From DASRDU01 sp035560235 (GTDB taxonomy: Bacteria; Acidobacteriota; Blastocatellia; RBC074), in the NCBI GenBank assembly GCA_035560235.1, contig DATMAG010000047.1, forward strand, positions 1 to 64,000: a stretch of DNA of 64,000 bases, written 5' to 3'. The notes under the pieces were generated by a model that was not told where the DNA came from, ran no database searches, and saw only the letters and a program-made list of their open reading frames with translations. The position numbers and the translations under genes were made by a program. How positions within the stretch are numbered: the first letter of the stretch is position 1; each line of letters opens with the position of its first letter. Shown piece after piece: positions 20,039 through 26,649 of this stretch.

Positions 20039-21640
20039 TCAGCCCGACACTGCTGCCGACGCCGTTTCAGGCTGCGGTGCAACCGTCGCAGCCATTCCGT
20101 TCCGGCGGTCGTGATAACGCCGCTGCAGATCGTCCCAGGGCAGTTCGACCTGACCGTTGCGGGCCACGTGCTGTTTGCGCCAGTTGGCAATCAGATCAAG
20201 GCAGGCGTGATCAATGTAATTGAGATGGCTGATGTCGAGTTTCACGTCCGAGCCGGCCGGAAGAGATTCGAGCGCGGCGGCCAGTTGCGGCAGCTTCACG
20301 AATGTGGCCGAGCCGCTGAGCACCACCGTCGAGGTGTTCGTCGCCGGTTCGGTGTGCAGCCGCACTTCGAGATGCGCAAACGTGTAGAGCAGTTTGAGCA
20401 GCGCGAGGCCAAAGCCGATCATCACGCCGACCAGCAGGTTCGTGGCCACAATGCCGATGAGCGTGGCGAAGTAAATGCCGACTTCGAGTTTGCCGTAAGG
20501 CTTCAGTTCTCGCACCGCCTTCGGTGAAACCAGCTTGAGGCCGGTGTAAACCAGCACCGCCGCGAGCGCCGTTGTCGGAATCAGCTTCAGGACGAACGGC
20601 GCCAGCACGACGAGGCCCAGAATCCACGCGCCGTGCAGGATGGCTGACAGACGTGTGCGGCCTCCGGCTTCAACGTTGGCCGTACTGCGCACGATGACGC
20701 CCGTCATCGGCAGCGCGCCGAGCAGTCCGCAGATTGAATTGCCGACGCCCTGAGCGAACAGTTCGCGGTTGTACTGCGTGCGCGGCCCCTGATGCATGCG
20801 ATCAACCGCCGTCGCACAGAGCAGCGTTTCAGCGCTCGCGATGAAACAGAGCGCAAGCGCCGAACCAATCACTGCCGGTTCGAGCAGACGGCTGAGCGCG
20901 TCCATCGTCGGCAGACTGGTCACGCTGAAGAGGCTGTCGGGAAGCTGAACGTATTTGATCGGCATCTGAAAGAGCGAGGCGACAAGTGTCACCGCTATAA
21001 CTGCGACGAGCGGAGCCGGAACGATCTTCAGTTTCTTCGGCACGTACCCCCACAGGAACATCACCCCCATCGTCAGCACTCCGATCAGCGCCGCGAGGTG
21101 ATGCGATGAACTGTCCATCGGCACGAGGCCCTTCCAGAATGCCTCAGGAATCGAGAGCAGATTCTGCAGGCCGCTGCCCTTCGGGCCGTCATCAACCATG
21201 ACGTGAATCTGACTGGCGATAATCAGCACGCCGATGCCCGCGAGCATTCCCTGAATGACGGCAGGCGAGATGGCGCGAAACCACTGGCCGGTTCTGAGCA
21301 GGCCAAGCACGATCTGAATTACCCCGGCGAGCAGCACAATTGCGCCGAGCATCCCGATGCCGTGCTGATTGACCAGTTCCCAGACCAGCACGGTCAGCCC
21401 GGCGGCAGGCCCGCTCACCTGCAGCGGGCTGCCCGCGATGACGCCCACCACCAGACCGCCGACGATGCCCGTAATCAGGCCCAGCGCGGGTGGCACGCCG
21501 GAAGCGATGGCAATGCCCATGCACAACGGCAGGGCAACAAGGAAGACCACGATTGAAGCCATAAAGTCATGGAAGAAGCTTCCGCCTGCTTCCGCCTTCA
21601 CTCCGGCTTTCGTTCCGATTTCTGCAATGCTCTGACTCAT
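20039..21640 (-). CDS. SulP-family anion (probably bicarbonate) transporter
   Basis: 533 residues from ATG 21640, preceded by AGGAGAGAG. About 11-14 membrane segments start at SIVVFLVALPLCMGIAIASGVPPALGLITGIVGG, the conserved SulP entry. LQVSGPAAGLTVLVWELV, AETLLCATAVDRMH and GNSICGLLGALPMTGVIVRSTANVEAGGRTRLSAILHG are SulP signatures. A C-terminal STAS domain (about residues 415-500, TSTVVLSGSATFVKLP, DVKLDISHLNYIDHACLDLI) follows. SulP proteins carry sulfate, bicarbonate or other anions; the carbonic anhydrase gene 49 bp upstream favours bicarbonate (inference). Its leader AGGAGAGAGAACAATG is identical to that of the anhydrase gene. Confidence 0.9.
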   Translation of the reverse strand: MSQSIAEIGTKAGVKAEAGGSFFHDFMASIVVFLVALPLCMGIAIASGVPPALGLITGIVGGLVVGVIAGSPLQVSGPAAGLTVLVWELVNQHGIGMLGAIVLLAGVIQIVLGLLRTGQWFRAISPAVIQGMLAGIGVLIIASQIHVMVDDGPKGSGLQNLLSIPEAFWKGLVPMDSSSHHLAALIGVLTMGVMFLWGYVPKKLKIVPAPLVAVIAVTLVASLFQMPIKYVQLPDSLFSVTSLPTMDALSRLLEPAVIGSALALCFIASAETLLCATAVDRMHQGPRTQYNRELFAQGVGNSICGLLGALPMTGVIVRSTANVEAGGRTRLSAILHGAWILGLVVLAPFVLKLIPTTALAAVLVYTGLKLVSPKAVRELKPYGKLEVGIYFATLIGIVATNLLVGVMIGFGLALLKLLYTFAHLEVRLHTEPATNTSTVVLSGSATFVKLPQLAAALESLPAGSDVKLDISHLNYIDHACLDLIANWRKQHVARNGQVELPWDDLQRRYHDRRNGMAATVAPQPETASAAVSG

Positions 21641-21689
21641 TGTTCTCTCTCCTGGCTGAACCTGTTCTGCCTGTAAGGTGATGGCTCCT

Positions 21690-22388
21690 TTATGCGGCGC
21701 GGTCGGAGCGCGCGGCTCCGGCTTCGATTGAATTGACGGCGCTGAAGCGATTGGCCGCGGCGGCAATCATCCGGTCAGTCATCGGCGCGAAGCGTGACTG
21801 CGCCGGATCGAAGGCCAGAATCTGACCGCTCTCGATGTGATAGACCCAGCCGTGCAGCGTCAGATCACCCTTTGTCAGCCGCGCCGCCACTGCCGGATAG
21901 GTGCGCAGGTTATCGAGCTGCATCAGCACGTTCTCCTTGATCGTCGCATTGAGCAGCGCGTCGCCTTCGCAGTCGCTATAGTTCTCATCAATGATGCGCT
22001 TTGTCGCCTCAGCGTGTCTGAGCCAGGCAGCCACGAGCGGCAGCGATTTGAGATCCTCAGGCTGCAGCAGGCCCTTCATCGCGCCGCAGTGTGAATGGCC
22101 CATGACGACGACGTGTCTGACCCGCAGCGCGGCGATGGCATATTCGATGGTGGCGCCCTCGCCGCCGCTCGACGCGCCACAGGGCGGCACGAGGTTGCCC
22201 GCATTGCGCAGCACAAACAGATCGCCCGGCTGAGTCTGCAGCAGCAGGTTCGGCGCGATGCGCGAATCCGAGCAGGTAATCAGCAGCGTCTCCGGCTGCT
22301 GCCCGTTCGAAAGCCGCGCGAAGAGTTCCTCGTTCTGTTTGAAGTGGGTTGCCTGAAACTGATGAATCCCTCTGACCAGTCTGTCCAT
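21690..22388 (-). CDS. beta-class carbonic anhydrase
   Basis: 232 residues from ATG 22388, preceded by AGGAGAGAG. Zinc ligands and the active-site dyad are present: C39-S-D41-S-R43 and H98-S-H-C101. LRNAGNLVPPCGASSGGEGATIEYAIAALRVRHVVVMGHSHCGAMKG is the family core. It interconverts CO2 and bicarbonate in the cytoplasm. It is the first gene of the unit anhydrase - SulP - Usp, and a near-perfect sigma-54 promoter lies at 22486-22502. The pairing with SulP suggests bicarbonate uptake plus interconversion, for carboxylation or pH control rather than autotrophy (inference). Confidence 0.94.
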   Translation of the reverse strand: MDRLVRGIHQFQATHFKQNEELFARLSNGQQPETLLITCSDSRIAPNLLLQTQPGDLFVLRNAGNLVPPCGASSGGEGATIEYAIAALRVRHVVVMGHSHCGAMKGLLQPEDLKSLPLVAAWLRHAEATKRIIDENYSDCEGDALLNATIKENVLMQLDNLRTYPAVAARLTKGDLTLHGWVYHIESGQILAFDPAQSRFAPMTDRMIAAAANRFSAVNSIEAGAARSDRAA

Positions 22389-22485
22389 TGTTCTCTCTCC
22401 TCTGTAGTGATTACTGCTTCTGGTTGCCTGCGAAAGCTGAAAGGAGATCGCAGTGAAATGCCGGGTTCTTTCGCGTTCCTCGCTG

Positions 22486-22502
22486 AGCAATGAACGTGCC
22501 AG
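22486..22502 (-). promoter_or_regulatory. sigma-54 promoter of the carbonic anhydrase unit
   Basis: On the minus strand the sequence reads CTGGCACG-TTCA-TTGCT, a full match to the -24/-12 consensus with GG and GC correctly spaced. It is about 98 bp upstream of the start codon. The palindromic site at 22564-22591 is centred 90 bp upstream of the -12 GC. Confidence 0.85.
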
Positions 22503-22563
22503 CCGACAAGCGATGATTTTGCAGTGATCTCTTCCGCGTCGCAGTGAAAGCACCGGGACAATC

Positions 22564-22591
22564 TGCCTCAGCGGTGGGACAGGCTGAGTCA
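22564..22591. promoter_or_regulatory. upstream activator site A (28-bp palindrome)
   Basis: On the minus strand it starts TGACTCAGC and ends GCTGAGGCA around CTGTCCCACC; CTCAGC and GCTGAG form a perfect inverted repeat. Closely similar sites are at 25094-25121 and 25202-25229. Probable binding site for the Fis-type helix-turn-helix of the regulator at 25258-26628 (inference). Confidence 0.72.
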
Positions 22592-23016
22592 GACTCAACT
22601 GACCGCGACGTCGGCCTTCAGCCTGCGCAAAAATGCGAGGAGCGCGGGGAAGCCTGCTGAGTTCTTCCCTGCGCTCCTCGCTTCTGCTTTACCGGTTATT
22701 CTGCCTTTTTCGGAGTTGATGAGATTCAGATTCCGCCCGCCGCACGCATGGTTAAGACAACGTGCGGCGGGCGGGAATGGTGAGACTTCTGCCTGATTCC
22801 CCCTGCAGGCAGTCACGCTACGCCCTGCGCGTCTCACCTGATTCGGCTTGTCGGGCGATGATCCTTCCGCCTGCTCAGAGAAGTCTGCGCGGCGTTTCGA
22901 CAGTCGCGCAGGAGAGCGAACTTCTCCTGAACTGATCAGCCGACAGACGGCTGCCGTTCGGACATCTGAGTTCGCCTGATCAGTCTGGCGCGCTTCATCT
23001 CTCTTCCTTCTCTTTC
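22592..23016 (-). other. structured non-coding region with terminator and hairpins
   Basis: About 425 bp without a convincing gene. Elements, minus strand: an 18-bp hairpin (22635-22652 with 22664-22681, one G-U) followed by TTTTT, an intrinsic terminator for the unit above; a 14-bp GC-rich hairpin (22733-22746 with 22761-22774); a nested pair GGTGAGAC/GTCTCACC (22779-22786, 22831-22838) enclosing CTGCCTG/CAGGCAG (22789-22795, 22806-22812). A 20-codon frame with a good ribosome site starts at 22998 and ends at 22936. The long structured tail could be processed into a small RNA (inference). Confidence 0.5.
22626..22681 (-). terminator. Rho-independent terminator of the baeRF-TerB unit
   Basis: Stem 22635-22652/22664-22681 with a G-U wobble, 11-nt loop, and TTTTT on the minus strand just after the stem. 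It lies 336 bp beyond the stop of the TerB-like gene, giving an unusually long 3' untranslated region. Confidence 0.82.
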
Positions 23017-23628
23017 TCAGGCTTTGACCAGTTGCAGTGTGGCAGAGCCGTCGCGTTCCAGTTCCGCCGCGATGCGTTCGAGCAGTTCGCGTTCCTCTCG
23101 GCACACGCGGCTGCTGAGGCCGACAAATCCGACGAGACCGCCGGAAACTTCAGCGACCCGGGTGCAGTAAGCGACCAGATCGCGTCTGTCGGCTTCACGC
23201 TCCTCGGGCGGCAGCGCCTGCAGCATTGTGCTGATGAGGCGCAACGTCCGCTCAAAGAATTCCTCCGAGGGCCGTTCATCCAGCCATTCGGTCAGTCGCT
23301 CATAAGCCGCGCTGCCCGGTTCAATCCCGCGCAATCGCGCCGCTTTCAGAATCAGTTCGCGCTCGCTCCGCGAAACGCCCCCTTCGGCCCACGCCACCTG
23401 CACCAGCGGGACGAGATAAAGCAGTCTGACTGTTGCGCGCGTGTAACCCATCTCCTGCAGGGTTCGCAGCAACTCCAAGTCGTTGATGCCGAGCGTCTCG
23501 GCCAGTTCCCGGCATTCGGCTTCGAGCGCCATGCGGCGACGCAGACGTTCGATGAACTCCTGCTCCCGGCGATGAAAGTAATCTTCTTCCCTGACGTTCT
23601 TCAGTTCGTTGAATGCGGTATGAGTCAT
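23017..23628 (-). CDS. TerB-like helical protein
   Basis: 203 residues, all-helical. Residues 1-60 are charged and coiled-coil-like (EEDYFHRREQEFIERLRRRMALEAECRELAETLG). The central part YLVPLVQVAWAEGGVSRSERELILKAARLRGI (about 70-101) resembles the TerB/DjlA acidic-helix fold, with W-A-E-G and an SRSERELIL helix. Known TerB domains carry a metal-binding acidic cluster; here only part is visible, so the assignment is moderate. A C-terminal helix hairpin follows. The gene lies 85 bp after the baeRF gene and probably shares its sigma-54 promoter. Its role may be general stress. Confidence 0.65.
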   Translation of the reverse strand: MTHTAFNELKNVREEDYFHRREQEFIERLRRRMALEAECRELAETLGINDLELLRTLQEMGYTRATVRLLYLVPLVQVAWAEGGVSRSERELILKAARLRGIEPGSAAYERLTEWLDERPSEEFFERTLRLISTMLQALPPEEREADRRDLVAYCTRVAEVSGGLVGFVGLSSRVCREERELLERIAAELERDGSATLQLVKA

Positions 23629-23713
23629 TCTGCCCTTTCTGCTCCTGTGCCCGATTCCACGCTGCCGTTCGCGGCGGAGATGTCATCGGGACTGGCTGGC
23701 GCGTGGCCCTGCC

Positions 23714-24889
23714 TCAGGCGACGCGCCCCGCCACCTGACCGCGTGGCTGCCCCTGGTACTGTTCCGGCGTGAGGTAACGCAGCAGTGCGCCCACGCCGCC
23801 GAATTCCAGCATCACATCGCTGTGATTGACGACTTCGACCTGGCAGCCGGCCTGTTCGGCCAGCCGGGTCATCTCCTCGCGCAGATCCAGTGGCCGGAGT
23901 CCGGTCGCACCGCATTCGGAGCAGGCGTCGGCGCGAGTGGCAGTCCCGGCAGCGCCACAGACCAGGCATTTCCAGCCGGGCGGCGGCGCATAGCCGCTGG
24001 CCAGCACCAGCACATCCACCTGCGCGCGCTGCAGTGCCGCGAGGGTTTCACTCGTGCCGATCACCGCCAGCCCGCCTGTCCAGACTTCCTGCCGGAGCTG
24101 ATCGGCAATGGCCTGCGATTCAGCTTCTTCCTGCTCGATGAAGGAATTCAGCGTCGCAGCCACCACATCGGAAATCCGGTCGCGGCCTGAAGCGACAACC
24201 GTATCCACCAGTTTGTCGGCCAGAGGCTTCGGCAGTTCCTTCCTGATCCGGGCTGTCAGACGCGGATTGCCCGCCAGAATCAGATGGGTGTAACCGCCCG
24301 CCGACATCAGTTGTCCGAGCAGTTCGATCTTCTCTCTGATGAACTGCCCGGTGCGGTTGCGGCGATGATTCCGGTAATGCTCCTTCGACCACTCGCGGCC
24401 CACGCGTTTGCGCAGTTCCGGACGTTCACGCCACAACTGTTCGGTCACTTCGCCCAGATTGACCTCGATGATGCGGGCGCTCTCCTCGGTCGAAATCAGC
24501 ACCACGAAGCGATGATAGGTGTCCTTGAGTTCGACCAGGTGAAAAATACAGGGCGTCGAACCGATGGCCACGTGATTCGGAAGCGGCACGCGAAACTCAA
24601 GCGGCAGGAAGAAAGGCTGCGCTCCGCCCCGCGCAAAGATCGCCACGCTGGTCGTTTCCGGCGAGAGCTGATCCCTGAGGTAATCGCGGATGCGGCTCAT
24701 CGCTTCCATAAAATCACGCCACACACTGACTGACAGACTCTTTCTCAACTGCCGCACTCGTTCATCGAGGACGTTCCGGTAAACCGTCGCTCCTCCCTCC
24801 AGGCTGAGGTAGCAGCTGATTACCGGAGAATTTGTCTCTCCCAGCAAAGCCAGCGTGCGAATGTGTTGTTGCAGTTCTCTCAGTTCCAT
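23714..24889 (-). CDS. bacterial eRF1/Pelota-like (baeRF/Balon-type) protein
   Basis: 391 residues. Residues 1-160 form a divergent N-terminal domain. Residues 164-245 look like eRF1 domain 2: a basic loop RNHRRNRTGQF (TGQ at 180-182 in the position of GGQ), then HLILAGNPRLTARIRKELP. Residues 272-372 resemble Pelota/eRF1 domain 3: GGLAVIGTSETLAALQRAQVDVLVLA with an inserted zinc ribbon (Cys 308, 311, 323, 326), then LAEQAGCQVEVVNHS and GGVGALLRYL. Proteins of this class include the ribosome hibernation factor Balon. Regulation by sigma-54 and the Usp-containing neighbourhood fit a dormancy role (inference). Ribosome binding is not shown by sequence alone. Confidence 0.78.
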   Translation of the reverse strand: MELRELQQHIRTLALLGETNSPVISCYLSLEGGATVYRNVLDERVRQLRKSLSVSVWRDFMEAMSRIRDYLRDQLSPETTSVAIFARGGAQPFFLPLEFRVPLPNHVAIGSTPCIFHLVELKDTYHRFVVLISTEESARIIEVNLGEVTEQLWRERPELRKRVGREWSKEHYRNHRRNRTGQFIREKIELLGQLMSAGGYTHLILAGNPRLTARIRKELPKPLADKLVDTVVASGRDRISDVVAATLNSFIEQEEAESQAIADQLRQEVWTGGLAVIGTSETLAALQRAQVDVLVLASGYAPPPGWKCLVCGAAGTATRADACSECGATGLRPLDLREEMTRLAEQAGCQVEVVNHSDVMLEFGGVGALLRYLTPEQYQGQPRGQVAGRVA

Positions 24890-25016
24890 CGTCTGTTACT
24901 TCCCGCGTGTTCAGCCCTCACCTCAGGGCGCGAGCAGCCTGAGTGCCGCTCGCGCTCCGCGACGACAGACGCCACGCACAGCCTGTCGCCCTGTTTGTAA
25001 GATGATTTTGCAGATG

Positions 25017-25030
25017 GCAACCTGTGTGCC
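25017..25030 (-). promoter_or_regulatory. sigma-54 promoter of the baeRF unit
   Basis: On the minus strand: GGCAC-ACAGG-TTGC, with GG and GC separated by the required 10 nt. The -24 element is slightly off consensus (ACA after GGC-AC). It is about 130 bp upstream of the start codon, and the centre of site B lies exactly 90 bp upstream of the -12 GC, as at 22486-22502. Confidence 0.78.
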
Positions 25031-25093
25031 GCGAACCGGAGAGTCTGAAATGGCTGAAAACAGTGATGTCGCGCAGCCAGAGTCGGGACATTC

Positions 25094-25121
25094 TGGCGCA
25101 GCAGCGGGACAGGTTGCGCCA
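25094..25121. promoter_or_regulatory. upstream activator site B
   Basis: TGGCGCA (25094-25100) and TGCGCCA (25115-25121) form a perfect inverted repeat around GCAGCGGGACAGGT; with one further pair it is 8 bp. Shares the GGGACAGG core with sites A and C. Confidence 0.72.
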
Positions 25122-25201
25122 GTAAGCGGCTGAAGGAAGGCAGTTCAGCGCCGCTCATCACGGGCGTGTCAGATCAGTCTGCCGTCCGGCGGATGACAAT
25201 T

Positions 25202-25229
25202 TGCCTCAGCGGCGGGACAGGCTGGAACA
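25202..25229. promoter_or_regulatory. upstream activator site C
   Basis: Plus strand: TGCCTCAGC, GGCGGGACAG, GCTGGAACA. Nearly identical to site A over its first 22 bases but with a weaker second half-site. It may strengthen activation of the baeRF promoter or serve as an additional regulator docking site. Confidence 0.6.
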
Positions 25230-25257
25230 ATCGGTCAGGCTTTACTGAGTGTCCGGC

Positions 25258-26628
25258 TTACAACTCGAAGGAAGGATCTTCCTGCCGGTATTCATCCAGC
25301 TTGCGGTGCAGTGTGCGGCGGTCGAAGCCGAGGATTTCTGCCGCGCGCGATTTGTTGCCACCGGTCAGCCGCAGCGTTTCGATGATGTATTCCTTTTCGA
25401 GTTCGCGCATCGTCAGGCGCTGTTCGCGCGCGCGGGCCAGCAGCGCCGAAGTCCTGCCGGTCGAGCGCACCCGCTCCGGCAGATCGTCGGGCGTGAGCGA
25501 CGGCCCTTCAGCCAGCGCGACGGCGCGCTCAATTGCATTTTCCAGTTCGCGCGCGTTGCCCGGCCACGCATAGGCCGTCAGCACAGCCAGCGCTTCCGGC
25601 GTGACACTCAGCGGCGGCTGCCCTGAGGCTTGGGCGACCTTGTTGAGAAAGTGTTCGACCAGCAGCGGAATATCAAAGGGGCGCTCGCGCAGCGGCGGGA
25701 TGTGCAGGTGAATGACGTTCAGCCGCCAGTACAGATCCTCGCGGAAGCGGCCCTCGCTGACTTCCTTTTCCAGATCGCGATTGGTGGCGGCCACGACGCG
25801 CACACTGATGCTGCGTTCGTGGTCAGCGCCGACACGCCGCACTGTACCCTCCTGCAGCACGCGCAGCAGTTTCGGCTGCACCGCGAGCGGCAGTTCACCA
25901 ATCTCATCCAGAAAGAGCGTGCCGCCGTCAGCCGCCTCGAACAGCCCGGAGCGCGCCTGCCGCGCTCCGGTGAAGGCCTGGCCGGTGTGACCGAACAACT
26001 CCGCCTCGATCAGTTCCGCCGGAATCGCCGCGCAGTTGACCGGCACGAAGGCGCCGCTGCGTTCGGACATTTCGTGGATCGAACGCGCAACGAGTTCCTT
26101 GCCCGTGCCCGATTCGCCCGTGATCAGCACCGTGCTCAAACTGCGCGCAGCGCGGGCAATCAGCTTGTAAAGATCCAGCATCTGACGCGACGCGCCGACC
26201 AGGCGGGCCGGTGCCGCAGGCATCTCGCGTCGCAGCCGCGCCTGTTCGCGCTGCGGCGCGCTCTGTTCGAGCGCCTTGTCAATCGTGCGCAGCAGTTCAT
26301 CGGTGTCGAAGGGTTTGGTCAGATAATGAAACGCTCCGGCTCTGACCATCTCGACGGCCTGCTCGACCGAGCCAAAGGCAGTAATCACGATAACCGGCGC
26401 TTCGGGCCGCTGCTCGCGCATGGCCGCGAGCAGTTCCGCGCCGCTCGGGCCTGGCATCATCACGTCCGTAATCAGCAGGTCAATCCTTTCGCGTTCACGT
26501 TCAATGTGCGCGAGCGCAGCCCGGCCATCCACTGCCACCAGAGTTTCGTATCCGGCATCTTCCAGATCATCCTGCAGCAGGTCGCGCAGGTCAGCATCAT
26601 CTTCGGCAATCAGCAGTCTTGCGTTCAT
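25258..26628 (-). CDS. sigma-54-dependent response regulator (NtrC family)
   Basis: 456 residues. Receiver domain 1-120 with phosphoacceptor D55 (LLITDVMMPG) and K106. AAA+ domain about 140-375: Walker A GESGTGKE (171-178), Walker B GGTLFLDEIGELPL, arginine region RFREDLYWRLNVIHLHIPPLRER. Fis-type helix-turn-helix at the end (NKSRAAEILGFDRRTLHRKLDEY). The sigma-54-contacting loop reads GHTGQAFTGA, so the first Gly of GAFTGA is Gln. It binds enhancer sites and remodels sigma-54 polymerase. The kinase gene lies 21 bp upstream. Three candidate binding sites lie downstream of it in front of the target genes. Confidence 0.95.
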   Translation of the reverse strand: MNARLLIAEDDADLRDLLQDDLEDAGYETLVAVDGRAALAHIERERERIDLLITDVMMPGPSGAELLAAMREQRPEAPVIVITAFGSVEQAVEMVRAGAFHYLTKPFDTDELLRTIDKALEQSAPQREQARLRREMPAAPARLVGASRQMLDLYKLIARAARSLSTVLITGESGTGKELVARSIHEMSERSGAFVPVNCAAIPAELIEAELFGHTGQAFTGARQARSGLFEAADGGTLFLDEIGELPLAVQPKLLRVLQEGTVRRVGADHERSISVRVVAATNRDLEKEVSEGRFREDLYWRLNVIHLHIPPLRERPFDIPLLVEHFLNKVAQASGQPPLSVTPEALAVLTAYAWPGNARELENAIERAVALAEGPSLTPDDLPERVRSTGRTSALLARAREQRLTMRELEKEYIIETLRLTGGNKSRAAEILGFDRRTLHRKLDEYRQEDPSFEL

Positions 26629-26649
26629 CTTCAGACAGGGTAATCACAG

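Larger units (their letters stand above)
24890..25257. other. regulatory intergenic region upstream of the baeRF gene
   Basis: 368 bp between the response regulator stop and the baeRF start. It holds the sigma-54 promoter at 25017-25030 and two copies of the 28-bp activator site (25094-25121 and 25202-25229, centres 108 bp apart). No gene seen. Confidence 0.7.

Noticed and set aside
22595..23104. 169-codon minus-strand frame in the structured region
   Set aside because: No domain, Arg/Ser/Ala-rich, overlaps the TerB-like gene and crosses terminator hairpins.
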